44,535 nucleotides of DNA from Chloroflexota bacterium. GTDB taxonomy: Bacteria; Chloroflexota; UBA11872; VXOZ01. Each line of letters starts with the position of its first letter. The stretch's first letter is position 1. The notes under the pieces are model-generated. The model saw only the letters and a program-made list of their open reading frames with translations, searched no databases and was not told where the DNA came from. Below are positions 17,189 to 26,900 of this stretch, piece after piece. Location: the NCBI GenBank assembly GCA_026710945.1, contig JAPOQA010000064.1, forward strand, positions 1 to 44,535. The letters run 5' to 3'. A program made the position numbers and the translations under genes.

Positions 17189-18211
17189 CTATGCCTTGTA
17201 GCAAGCTACTTCTTGCACTTGGCCTTTGCGTTCCAGGGGTGGGTGGTCGTGGGTTTCGCAGAAGTCGTCGGCTATGGGGCAGCGTGGGTAAAAGCGGCAT
17301 TGAGCCGGGGGGTTTACCAACGTGGCGATGCCGCCCTTGATCTTGACCGGAGCACGCGCGACCGTCGGATCGGGCACCGGCACCGCTGAGAGGAGCGCCT
17401 GGGTATAGGGGTGCTGCGGGTGCTTCAGGATCTCCTCCGTGTCGCCGATTTCGACGATCTTCCCCAGATACATCACCGCGATACGGCTGCACATGTAGCG
17501 GGCCACCGCCAGATCGTGGGTGATGTAGAGGTAGCCGATCCCCAATCCGGCTGCCAAGTCTGCCATGAGACGCATCACGCCGGTCCGCACGGAGACATCC
17601 AGCATCGAGGTCGGCTCGTCGGCCACGACGAATGACGGTTCGACAATCAGCGCCCTGGCGATGGCGACGCGTTGGCGCTGCCCGCCGGAGAGTTCGTGTG
17701 GGAAGCGAAAAAGAAACGCGCGCGGCGGTGTGAGACCGACGAGCGCGAGCATCTCCGTAACGCGGTCGATGCGGTCCACCAGCGTGCCGATGTCTTGCAC
17801 CTGCAAGGGCTCGGCGATGGTATCGAAGATCGTGCGCCGGGGGTTCATAGACTCGTAGGGGTCCTGAAAGATCATCTGCGCGTGTTTTCTGAAATCCTTC
17901 AGCGGCTTGCCGCGCAACGTCGCGATGTCCGTCGGTTCCCCTGTACCGTCGTCGAAGATCACGTGTCCGTCGGTGGGGTCGATCAGGCGCACCAGCATCT
18001 TGCCGGTGGTCGTCTTACCGCATCCGGACTCACCGACCAGCCCCAGGCTTTCACCTCTCCCAAGCGTAAAGTTGACGTCGTCTACCGCGTGAATGAAGCG
18101 CTCGTTGCGCCGGAAGCGTGAGGTAGCGGCCGGGAAATGCTTGCGCAGGCCTTCGACCTGAAGCAAGGGGCGATCGTCATTGGAGGAAGTCGGTTGTGCG
18201 GCCTCAGCCAT
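17189..18211 (-). CDS. Peptide ABC transporter ATP-binding protein (OppF/DppF type)
   Basis: The second ATPase of a peptide-class importer, 340 residues. Seen: Walker [14 protein letters not shown]-loop [11 protein letters not shown], signature LSGGQRQR, Walker [12 protein letters not shown], switch ITHDLA, and a C-terminal oligopeptide-transporter extension ([12 protein letters not shown], then CRFYPRCP). ATG 18211 lies five bases after the preceding stop; a longer frame upstream lies inside the neighbouring gene. It is the last gene of the five-gene minus-strand importer cluster. The nearby lipoprotein gene is convergent, and I see no clear terminator between them. Confidence 0.94.
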   Translation of the reverse strand: MAEAAQPTSSNDDRPLLQVEGLRKHFPAATSRFRRNERFIHAVDDVNFTLGRGESLGLVGESGCGKTTTGKMLVRLIDPTDGHVIFDDGTGEPTDIATLRGKPLKDFRKHAQMIFQDPYESMNPRRTIFDTIAEPLQVQDIGTLVDRIDRVTEMLALVGLTPPRAFLFRFPHELSGGQRQRVAIARALIVEPSFVVADEPTSMLDVSVRTGVMRLMADLAAGLGIGYLYITHDLAVARYMCSRIAVMYLGKIVEIGDTEEILKHPQHPYTQALLSAVPVPDPTVARAPVKIKGGIATLVNPPAQCRFYPRCPIADDFCETHDHPPLERKGQVQEVACYKA

Positions 18212-18215
18212 CGCC

Positions 18216-19181
18216 CTAGTCCTCCGGTGGATTCCAGCAGTCGGCCCATTGGTCGCCGCGACGAACTCTGGGCGGCTCCTGCTCGGCGCACACGTCAGTC
18301 GCGAACGGGCAGCGGGGATGGAAGTGGCAGCCGGTTGGCAAGTCCAGAGGATTCGGCGGCTCGCCGCCCAGCGTGGCGAGATCGTGTTTCTCACCGGTCA
18401 CGCTTGGGAACGCCGACATCAACGCCCGCGTGTAGGGATGTATGGGTCTGGTAAAGACCTCCTCCGCCGTGCCGTACTCGACAATCTTGCCCGCATACAT
18501 CACGGCAACGACGTCGCTCACCTCGGCAATGACGGCCATATCGTGGGAAATGTAAAGCATGCTCATGTTGAGCTCTTTGCGGATATTGCCAAACTCGCGC
18601 AGAATGTGGTCCTGCACGATGACGTCCAGCGCGGTAGTTGGCTCGTCGGCAATGATGAGGTCCGGTTCACACGCCAGCGCCATGGCGATGATGGCGCGCT
18701 GTTTCATGCCGCCGCTGTACTCGTGCGGATAGCGCTGAATGAAACTGTGATTGAGGTTCACGAGATCGTATAATTCGCCCACGCGCTCGACCATCTCCTG
18801 CCGAGCGGATGAGGTGTGCTGCTCAAGCGCCTCGATGATCTGGTCGCCGACCCGGTACACCGGGTCCAGGGCGTTCATAGCGGACTGAAAAACCATGGCA
18901 ATACGGTTCCACCGATACTTCCGCATCTCTTCATCGGAGAGCGACACCAGGTCCACGCCGTCCAGCAGGACCTTGCCGCGCAATATCTGGGCATTGTCCG
19001 GCTGGAGTCTTAAGAGTGCCAGGGCGAGAGACGACTTGCCGCAGCCGGATTCACCCACCAGTCCCAGCGACTGCCCTCTCTCCAACGAGAGCGAAACACC
19101 GTCAACCGCGCACACCTCGCCCGCACGCGTTTGGTAGTGCATCGTGAGGTCTTCAACGGCCAGCAGAGGGGAACCGCTCAT
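18216..19181 (-). CDS. Peptide ABC transporter ATP-binding protein (OppD/DppD type)
   Basis: The first ATPase of the importer, 321 residues. Seen: Walker A GESGCGKSSLAL, FQSAMNALDPV at the Q-loop, signature YSGGMKQR, Walker B IIADEPTTALD, ISHDMAVI, and the C-terminal HPYTRALMSAFP with CHFHPRCPFATDVC, a cysteine-rich tail common in this family. Its ATG overlaps the stop of the permease gene by four bases, so expression is coupled. It should form a heterodimer with the ATPase encoded next to it. OppD/DppD and OppF/DppF are told apart mainly by order and sequence style, so the label is approximate. Confidence 0.94.
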   Translation of the reverse strand: MSGSPLLAVEDLTMHYQTRAGEVCAVDGVSLSLERGQSLGLVGESGCGKSSLALALLRLQPDNAQILRGKVLLDGVDLVSLSDEEMRKYRWNRIAMVFQSAMNALDPVYRVGDQIIEALEQHTSSARQEMVERVGELYDLVNLNHSFIQRYPHEYSGGMKQRAIIAMALACEPDLIIADEPTTALDVIVQDHILREFGNIRKELNMSMLYISHDMAVIAEVSDVVAVMYAGKIVEYGTAEEVFTRPIHPYTRALMSAFPSVTGEKHDLATLGGEPPNPLDLPTGCHFHPRCPFATDVCAEQEPPRVRRGDQWADCWNPPED

Positions 19182-20128
19182 AGGCGCCGCAACCTCGGGT
19201 TGACGATTTCATCCATCGCCCGTCCTACCAAGTAGAAGGACGTGCAAAGCAGCGTGATGGAGAGACTGGCCGGGAATATGAGCCACCAGTATTGGCCGAC
19301 TTGCAACAGATAGCCCGCCGCTTCGGTGGTGTGAATCATGAGGCCCCAACTCATGCGTACGTCCAAGAGGCCCAAGAAGCTCAAGATCGCTTCCGAAAAG
19401 ATCGCGCCGGTGACCGTGAACATCATGTAGAGGAACGACAACGGCAGGAGGTTGGGGACAATGTGAATGAAGATAATATGCAACGGGCCGCCGCCGGCGG
19501 CGCGAGCGGCTTCGATATACGGCTTTACAACCACGGAAAGCGCCTGGGACTTCAGCAGAATGCTGGCGCCGCCGAATCCGGAGAGGATGCCGATGATGAG
19601 CGCCAATTCGAAGTGCTCTACGCCAATCAATGCGCTCAGGACGATGAGGATACTGATTCCCGGCATCATGACCATGAGGTCGGCGAATCGCATCAATATC
19701 GTGTCAATGATGCCGCCGTAGTAGGCGGCAATCGCCCCGACAGTCGTGCCGATGGTGACCGTGACGACAGCGGCAAGCAGACCAAGCAGGAATTCGGTCC
19801 GCGCGCTGTGCATGAGTTGGCTGAGGACATCCCGCCCCAGGGGATCAGTGCCAAGCAGATGGCTGCGGCTGGGCGGCGCGGGTTGGCGGGTCTCGTCAAA
19901 TGCATATCCGACTACGGGATCGTAGACGCGCTCCTCCCAGACGGTGTTCATGAGAATCGGATGGGTCAGGGCGAGACCGAGATAGAAGACGATGATCACG
20001 AGGCCGATTACGCCAATGCGCGTGCCGAGAAAGAGCGACCAGTTCTCGCGCAGGCTCCGCATGGCCAGGGTGAGCCGCACCTTCCGGAGCGAAGGCGCTG
20101 CGCTTTGGGGAGCAACGTCTACAGCCAC
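19178..20128 (-). CDS. Peptide ABC transporter permease (DppC type)
   Basis: An inner-membrane permease of 316 residues. Seen: an N-terminal amphipathic region, a first membrane helix (IGVIGLVIIVFYLGLAL), an extended periplasmic loop ending in LLGTDPLGRDVLSQL, which is diagnostic of DppC/OppC, several further helices, and the EAA-type coupling loop EAARAAGGGPLHIIFIHIVP. I place the start at a GTG that shares one base with the preceding permease stop (TAGTG at 20128). The longer frame to 20284 would overlap the neighbour heavily and lacks a hydrophobic or conserved segment. It pairs with the upstream permease to form the channel. Confidence 0.9.
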   Translation of the reverse strand: MAVDVAPQSAAPSLRKVRLTLAMRSLRENWSLFLGTRIGVIGLVIIVFYLGLALTHPILMNTVWEERVYDPVVGYAFDETRQPAPPSRSHLLGTDPLGRDVLSQLMHSARTEFLLGLLAAVVTVTIGTTVGAIAAYYGGIIDTILMRFADLMVMMPGISILIVLSALIGVEHFELALIIGILSGFGGASILLKSQALSVVVKPYIEAARAAGGGPLHIIFIHIVPNLLPLSFLYMMFTVTGAIFSEAILSFLGLLDVRMSWGLMIHTTEAAGYLLQVGQYWWLIFPASLSITLLCTSFYLVGRAMDEIVNPRLRRL

Positions 20129-21276
20129 TAGTACCTGATCCTTGGGTCCAAGAAGACGTAAATCACGTCCACCGCCAGGTGGGCGAGCAGGACAAATATG
20201 CCTACGAAGACGAACGCGCCCACCGCCAGGGGCAGGTCTTCCGCTACGGCCGCCGACACCAGCGTCTGTCCCATGCCGGGCCACGAGAAGACCGACTCGA
20301 TGATGACGCCGCCGTCCACGGCAAACGCCAAGCTAAATACGAGGCTGGTCACCACCGGCAGCAAAGCGTTGCGCGCCACGTGCTTATCGCGCACAGCTTT
20401 TTCCGGCAGGCCCTTGGCGCGGGCCGCCAGCACAAAGTCCTCGCGCATCGTCTCCAGCATGCTGTTGCGCGTGAGCAGCATGGTGCCGGCAAAGCTGATT
20501 AGGGTCAGGGTAAGCACCGGCAAGACCATGTGATTGACGATGTCCCAGGCGAGATAGCCGTGCCCAGTCAGCCGCCAGACTCCGACCATCGCACCCACAC
20601 TCACGATAATGCTGCCAAGTTGGATGAGCCGCGCCCCCGCAATACGGAGCCGCGTCGTGATGACGAAGACGACGAATACGACGATGGAAAGCGCCAGCGC
20701 CGTGAGCATCATGCGGCCGAACAGCGTATTCGCCTCGATCGGCGCGTCCCGCCACAGCACGGGGTCGAGGAACTTGCCGATGGGGAACCACCCCGCCTTG
20801 AAGGCAAAGAGCCAGATCATCATAAGCGCGAACCAGGGCGTGAAGACCGTATAAAGCGTCACGCCGCCAATGGTGGTGGCGTACTCGGTCCAGCCGCCCC
20901 GCTTCCAAGCAATGATCTTTCCCAGCAAGAACCCCAGATAGAAGGAAAAGACCGTGGCCGTAAAGAAGAGCGCCACCGTGCGCGGCAGGCGTTCCATGAT
21001 GACATCGGCGACGCTACGGGGGTAGTGGGTGAAGGAAACGCCGAAGCTGCCGGTAAAGACATTCCTGACATAGACGAGGAACTGCTTCCAAAGGGGCTGA
21101 TTCAGCCCAAATTGGTTCTGCAGCCGCTCCCGAGCATCCGGCGGCAGCTCCGGATTCATCGCGTAGACGTTGCTGATATCGCCCGGCTGCGCGTTAACGA
21201 TGAAGAAGACAATGCAAATAAAGGCGAATAGCGTCAGCAGTATCTGAATAGTCCTGCTGAGCAGATAGGAAGCCAT
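20128..21276 (-). CDS. Peptide ABC transporter permease (DppB type)
   Basis: An inner-membrane permease of 382 residues, longer than the roughly 310-340 of typical DppB because of an extra central membrane-rich insertion (about residues 195-235). Seen: an N-terminal helix (TIQILLTLFAFICIVFFIV), the family QFGLNQPLWKQF segment, helix pairs, the coupling loop DFVLAARAKGLPEKAVRDKH, and the C-terminal DVIYVFLDPRIRY hallmark. It starts 377 bases after the binding-protein stop, across a hairpin terminator. The following permease starts on its stop codon. Confidence 0.93.
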   Translation of the reverse strand: MASYLLSRTIQILLTLFAFICIVFFIVNAQPGDISNVYAMNPELPPDARERLQNQFGLNQPLWKQFLVYVRNVFTGSFGVSFTHYPRSVADVIMERLPRTVALFFTATVFSFYLGFLLGKIIAWKRGGWTEYATTIGGVTLYTVFTPWFALMMIWLFAFKAGWFPIGKFLDPVLWRDAPIEANTLFGRMMLTALALSIVVFVVFVITTRLRIAGARLIQLGSIIVSVGAMVGVWRLTGHGYLAWDIVNHMVLPVLTLTLISFAGTMLLTRNSMLETMREDFVLAARAKGLPEKAVRDKHVARNALLPVVTSLVFSLAFAVDGGVIIESVFSWPGMGQTLVSAAVAEDLPLAVGAFVFVGIFVLLAHLAVDVIYVFLDPRIRY

Positions 21277-21653
21277 CCGCAGGCACCACCCCTTTGTGAT
21301 TGACTATTGCGCCTTATTATTCACGCTCACGGGGTTGGCGTCAAACTTTACAGCGAAAGGGAATGAATCGGGCAACCAAGTCAATTTCGACTACCTATGA
21401 GATAGGGATATTCTTTGAATTGGGCTATTTGCAAGCATCCTCGCGGAGCCTCATTCCACCTCTCGCTCACGGCAAACGGCATACTACTGCCGGCGCCGCT
21501 TCAGGACACTTGGCGATAGGAGACCAGTCTCAATGACCCCGGACAAGACGCAGTATAGTTCCGGTCCCGGCGAAGGAGGTCGAGAAAGAGGGCGGCGACG
21601 GACGTGTACAACGTCCGTCGCCGCCCTGATTGTGCTCGCGGGATTGCGCGCCG
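21277..21653. other. Gap between binding-protein and permease genes
   Basis: This non-coding stretch holds the perfect hairpin listed separately at 21590-21626. The remaining 300 bases show no further palindrome, gene or recognised repeat. A promoter for the permease/ATPase genes may lie here but no clear hexamers were found. Confidence 0.5.
21590..21626 (-). terminator. Hairpin terminator/attenuator after the binding-protein gene
   Basis: Two perfect 16-base arms (21590-21605 and 21611-21626, GGGCGGCGACGGACGT and its complement) enclose a five-base loop. Read in the minus direction the hairpin begins 27 bases after the binding-protein stop and is followed by TCTTTCTC. This U-rich but imperfect tract suggests partial termination, which would let the binding protein be made in excess over the membrane components. 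Confidence 0.8.
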
Positions 21654-23636
21654 CTACTTGATGACTACTGATTGCTGCATGCCGTTCACACCCTCAATGC
21701 CACCCAGCACCTCCGTGTAGGGGAACTGGATACTGGCAGGCCGATACGAGTCCAGCTTGGGAATGGTGAACAGCGTCACGTAGGGCAGGTCTTCGGCAAG
21801 GAATTCTTGCAACTGGAAGACCTTATCACGCGCGCCCTCGATGGTAGTCTCAGAGAGCAGGCTAAACGAGATTGAGTCGTAATCCTCGTTGGCGTAACCG
21901 CCCCAGTTGTAACCACCCTCGTTCTCCGGCGCGTGGCGGCCGTTGAAGAAGGTTTCCAGGTAGTCTGGGAAGAGGCTCAAGCTCCAGCCCAGAATCCACA
22001 TGTCCAGATCATCGCCCACGGTCTCGCTGAAGAGCACGCCCACGATGACGTTGAAACCGGTCAGGTTGGCGCGCACCGGAATGCCGATGTCGGTCAACCA
22101 ACGCTCGATCCAGATGGCGAACGTGGCCCGCAGCGGGTCATATCCGGCGCTCGGAGCGATGATTGTCAAAGCCGGTACGTCGGAACCGTCGGGCATTTTC
22201 AGGCCTTTGCCCGCCTTGGCGACGAAGTTGCCGTCTTCGCTCATCTCCGGCTCTTCCTCATAGGTAAAGCCGGCGCTCTTGAGCAGTTCCACGGCCTGCT
22301 GCAGCCGCTCGCTTCTGTCCAGGCCTTGGCCGAGGCTGGGCGTATCGGCGTTGAACCACGCCGCGTTGCCGGACGGCACCATGGAGTACGCAGGTATGGC
22401 CGCGCCCTGCAGCACGGTCTGGGTGACGAACTCCTTATCGATCATGATCGCCACCGCTTGCCGGAATTCGCGGATGCTCATAGGCTCCTTGCGCACGTTG
22501 AACCCCAGGTAGAACATGCCGTTATCCAGGTTGCTGACGATTTCCAGGTCGCCCGCCGCTTGGATGCGCTCGCGGAAACCCTTCTCCAGCCCCAGGGGGT
22601 TGAAGACATAATCGATGTCGCCCTTGGTCAGGGCCAAAATGGCGGCATCCTGGTTGCCATAGATGCTGAAAAGCGTGGATTCCACGTGCGGACCGACCGT
22701 ATACTCCAGCTCCTTGTCACCGCCGGCCTCACCGAAGTACGTGGCGGTGTAGCCCAGCCGCTCGTTGACCTCCTGCAAGACGCCGCTGGCGTACCGTGTG
22801 ATAACGGAGCCGGTGGCGTAGTAATTGTCGGCCCGGGAATTCTCGAAGAATGCGCCCGGTTCCCACTTGCCGAACGTGAAGCCGCCCAGGGTGGGATCGT
22901 TCTCGGGCACGTGCGCCATGAGCGCCTCGATCTGCGCTTCCGGCTCGCCGGCCTTCTTGGCCTCTTCAACCACGGGAGCCCAGTAGTGCTCCGGCATAAT
23001 CGGCATGAAAGCGAGGCCGAATTGCCACACGCTCAGGCCGGGTGTCTGCGGATTGCCCTCGGCATCGGTTGCTTTGAAGAAGACCTTGATCCGATGGCTG
23101 TCGATGGCTTCGATGCGATCGAGGAAGGCCGGGTCCACCACTGCGCCAAAGTTGCCGCTAATGCCCAAATCGAGCACGGTGTGCGCGGTGAAGATGATGT
23201 CGTCTGCCGTGAGTTCCTCGCCGTCGCTCCACATGATGCCCGGTCGTATGGGCACCTCGGTGGTCCAGAATTCTGTGCCGTCGACGGTCTCTTTCGCCAA
23301 GTCCGTCGGGAAGTCAGCCGCCAAGCCGGGGACCCACTCGAAAGTCTGGTCCGAATAGCCATACAGCGTACTGGTCCAGCCGCCCAGGACGTACTGCGTC
23401 CAGACTGAGCCGCCGGGGCCGCCGTAGTAGTTCCAGTAATTGCGCGAAATGGGCTCCTCGAAGATGCCCATGCGGTAGACCTGCGGTGCCATCTCCTCAG
23501 GCGCTTCCACGGCCTCCTCAGCCACCGCCGCTTCCGGCTCGGCAGCAGGAGGCTCCTGCGCGCACGACGCCAGCGCCACCGCCGCGAGAATAGCGACCAA
23601 GAAAACGGCCGCCCTGATCCACATTGATCTAAACAC
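21654..23636 (-). CDS. Peptide/solute ABC transporter substrate-binding lipoprotein (family 5)
   Basis: A 660-residue family 5 extracellular solute-binding protein that captures peptides or similar solutes for the importer encoded downstream. Seen: a lipoprotein signal ending in lipobox LASC, then an acidic Ala/Glu/Pro-rich linker, then the SBP_bac_5 domain with IRPGIMWSDGEELTADDI near the N-terminus, ADFPTDL before it, and repeated FSxxAPxxxGGYNWGGYANEDYD-type C-terminal features typical of this family. I chose the GTG at 23636 because GGAGGAG lies five bases before it; an in-frame ATG at 23624 is farther from that site. It is first in the cluster. The ligand class beyond 'peptide-like' is not predictable. 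Confidence 0.93.
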   Translation of the reverse strand: MFRSMWIRAAVFLVAILAAVALASCAQEPPAAEPEAAVAEEAVEAPEEMAPQVYRMGIFEEPISRNYWNYYGGPGGSVWTQYVLGGWTSTLYGYSDQTFEWVPGLAADFPTDLAKETVDGTEFWTTEVPIRPGIMWSDGEELTADDIIFTAHTVLDLGISGNFGAVVDPAFLDRIEAIDSHRIKVFFKATDAEGNPQTPGLSVWQFGLAFMPIMPEHYWAPVVEEAKKAGEPEAQIEALMAHVPENDPTLGGFTFGKWEPGAFFENSRADNYYATGSVITRYASGVLQEVNERLGYTATYFGEAGGDKELEYTVGPHVESTLFSIYGNQDAAILALTKGDIDYVFNPLGLEKGFRERIQAAGDLEIVSNLDNGMFYLGFNVRKEPMSIREFRQAVAIMIDKEFVTQTVLQGAAIPAYSMVPSGNAAWFNADTPSLGQGLDRSERLQQAVELLKSAGFTYEEEPEMSEDGNFVAKAGKGLKMPDGSDVPALTIIAPSAGYDPLRATFAIWIERWLTDIGIPVRANLTGFNVIVGVLFSETVGDDLDMWILGWSLSLFPDYLETFFNGRHAPENEGGYNWGGYANEDYDSISFSLLSETTIEGARDKVFQLQEFLAEDLPYVTLFTIPKLDSYRPASIQFPYTEVLGGIEGVNGMQQSVVIK

Positions 23637-23937
23637 CGTAACTCCTCCCTTACATAACTATCCCTCTTGCAGCGTCTCTCGCCAGCAATTCGTGCACCGT
23701 AATCCCCCTCCACGAGAGATCGCTACAGCTATGACTGTTAAGACCTTAGTGTACACGCTCCCACACGCTCGTCAAGTATGCTGATAGACCCGCCTCTAGC
23801 AAGAACCGCATCATGCAAAGTGACGGTTGGTTTCTCACAGACTGCTCGTACGGGCAGCACAATTGGACTTCGCTGTACAATGTCTCTGAGCGTCGATTCC
23901 AAACTAAATGGGCCTATTGAACATCCGATCAAAGAAC
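23637..23937. other. Divergent promoter region, importer versus restriction gene
   Basis: This gap separates two divergent genes and should hold promoters for both. The only clear signal is the GGAGGAG ribosome site for the binding protein near 23641-23647 on the minus strand. No repeat element or confident -35/-10 pair was resolved. Confidence 0.45.
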
Positions 23938-26900
23938 ATGACCGCAAGCAAACTCACCACGGCAGTTGAATCCTACCTTGCAGACTTGCGACGGATTCGT
24001 GACTCCGGCGGCGCGACTGACGAGCGCTCGCTTTACCCGCCGCTGTCTACCCTATTGAATGCCATTGGTGACACCCTTAAGCCCAAGGTATTCTGCGTGA
24101 GCGATATGGCTGAGCAGGGCGCAGGGCATCCTGACTTCGGCATCTATGTTAAGCGTCGCTCATCCGGCTCGCGCTCGAAAGCGGGCTTGAAAGCAAGCAA
24201 GAGCGATGTGCCCGAACGCGGCGTGGTCGAGGTCAAGCCCCTGAGCGACGACGCCTGGCTCACCGCCGAGAGCGCCCAGGTAAGCCGTTATTGGGAGCGC
24301 TACCGGCTCGTGTTGGTGACCAATTGCCGCGATTTCGTGCTGCTGGGGGAAGATGCGCAGGGCCGTCCCGCCAAGTTGGAGACCTTTCGTCTCGCGGCTA
24401 GCGCCGAGGAGTTTGCAGAGAGGCTGCAGACGCCACACTCCTTTGCCCGTGAGGTTGGCGCGGGATTGGGCGAGTACCTCTGCCGGGCGCTTTCACACCG
24501 GGCGGTGCTGGCCGAGCCGCGGGACCTGGCCTGGCTGCTCGCTTCTTACGCCCGCGACGGACTGGCACGGGTTGAAGCGTCGGGTGATGCGCCGTCGCTG
24601 ACGGCAGTACGCAATGCACTGGAAGAAGCGCTTGGCGTCCGTTTCGAGGGCGCAAAGGGCGCCGCGTTCTTCCGGTCAACCCTCGTGCAGACCCTCTTCT
24701 ACGGCGTCTTTTCCGCTTGGGTGCTGTGGTCGCGTCAGTTGCCGCCGCCTGCCGGCGCATTTGAATGGCGTACCGCTGTCTGGCACTTGCGCGCGCCGGT
24801 ATTGCGGGCGCTCTTTCAGCAGCTCTCCGATCCTGCCCGTCTGCAAACGCTGGGATTGGTCGAAGTGCTCAACTGGACCGCCGCCGCACTTGACCGGGTG
24901 GACAAGGAAGCCTTCTTCGCCAGTTTCAGCGAAGGCGAGGCGGTTCCCTACTTCTACGAGCCGTTCCTGGAGGCTTTCGATCCCGTGCTGCGTAAGCAAC
25001 TGGGCGTCTGGTATACACCCGTAGAGGTGGTGCGCTACATGGTGGCGCGGGTGGATAAGGCGCTGAAGGACGATCTCGGCATCGAGGACGGATTGGCGGA
25101 CGAAAGAGTCTACGTGCTCGATCCCTGCTGCGGTACCGGCGCGTATCTGGCGGAGACGCTGCGTCGCATCGCGGAGAATCTCCAAAGCCGGGGTACGGGC
25201 GTGCTCACCGGTGCGCAGGTGAAGCGGGCGGCCATGGAGCGGGTCTTCGGCTTCGAGATCATGCCCGCGCCGTTCGTGGTGGCCCACCTCCAGGTCGGGC
25301 TTACTTTGCAGTCCCTCGATGCGCCGTTAGCAGAAGACGCGCCGTCTGCGGACGGCGAGGCCGAACGCGCCGGTATGTTCCTCACCAATGCTCTCACTGG
25401 CTGGGAGCCGAAGACGCAGAAGCCGCTGCCCTTTCCCGAATTGGAGCAAGAGCGCGAGCGCGCCGACCGGGTGAAGCAGGACGCGCCTATTCTGGTGGTG
25501 CTCGGCAATCCGCCCTACAACGGCTATGCGGGCATGGCGGTGGACGAGGAACGCGAACTCTCGGAGGCCTATCGCACCACGAAGCGCGTGCGCCGTCCCG
25601 AAGGCCAGGGGCTGAACGACCTCTACGTCCGTTTCTTCCGCATGGCCGAACGCCGCATCGCCGAGAAGACCGGCCAAGGCATCGTCTGCTTCATCTCCAA
25701 TTACTCTTGGCTCGAAGGCCTCTCCTTCACCGGCATGAGAGAACGCTACCTGGAGGCGTTCGACACCATTCGCATCGACTGCCTGAACGGCGATAAGTAC
25801 AAGACCGGCAAGACGACGCCGGATGGCGCGCCCGATCCCAGCATCTTCTCCACGCCGGAGGACCCGGTCGGCATCCAGGTCGGCACCGCCATCACGACTC
25901 TGGTGCGCAAGGCCGACCACACTCCGACCGAGCACGTAGCCTTCCGCCACCTCTGGGGCCAGGCCAAGCGCACGGCACTATTAGAAACAGCGGAAACGGA
26001 ACCGGAGGCGCTATATGAATCCGCCTCGCCGCTCCTGCCGCTGGGCCTGCCTTTCGCGCCTACGGCGGTAAGCCAAGACTGGTTCGACTGGCCCGCGCTG
26101 CCCGATCTCTTCCCGGCCTCGTTTCCGGGAGTGCAGACTGGCCATGATCCGTTTCTGGTTGAGGTTGATCTTGGTCGGCTGAAAGCGCGTATCGCAGATT
26201 ACTTCAATGCGAAACTCGGCCATGAGGAGATCGCAGGGCGTTTTCCTTCTATCATGCAAACTGTGCAACACTTTGATGGCAGGTCAAAGCGTGACATACT
26301 GCTCAATCGTGGTGGCCCCAGCGAGGCAGGCTTCGTGAAATTTGCCTATCGTCCGTTTGATGTTCGCTGGCTCTACTGGGAATCGGACAGTGGTCTGCTC
26401 AATCGTCCTCGTGCTGAATATATGCCGCATGTGTTCGAGGGGAATGTGTGGCTCTCATCGGCACAGCATCTACGAAAAGGCGAGACGCAGCCCCAAGCTT
26501 GGTTTACTCGGCCCATTTGCTCCATGCACATGATCGAGCGGGGCACCAGCATGTTTCCCGCTTGGCTCCGCGACACCGGCTTGGGTGCTGATGAAACCGG
26601 CGTACAGCGTATTCCCAATCTCTCGCCCGCCGCGCAACGCTACCTCGACCGTCTCGGCCTGGGCGTGGAAGACCTCTTCTACCACACGCTCGCCGTGCTC
26701 CACGATCCCAGTTACCGAGAAGCCAACGCCGGCGCTCTGCGCATGGAGTGGCCGCGTATCCCGTTGCCCGGCTGGCCTGAGTTATCCGCCTCGTCCCCCG
26801 CTGGTAGGGGCGGTTCGCGAACCGCCCCTACGGTCGCGCTACATACGGATGCGCCTGCCGCGGACCACTCCGTCGTTCCCGTGAAAACTCGCCCCGTGCC

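Noticed and set aside
19292-20131. 279-codon frame opposite the DppC permease
   Set aside because: Antisense shadow; His/Asp-rich composition comes from reversed membrane codons.
21933-23408. 491-codon open frame opposite the binding-protein gene
   Set aside because: Antisense shadow of a clearly recognised SBP_bac_5 gene; the translated sequence has no recognisable family.
23637-23937. Promoters for the importer and restriction gene
   Set aside because: Several partial hexamers exist, but none combine with acceptable spacing.
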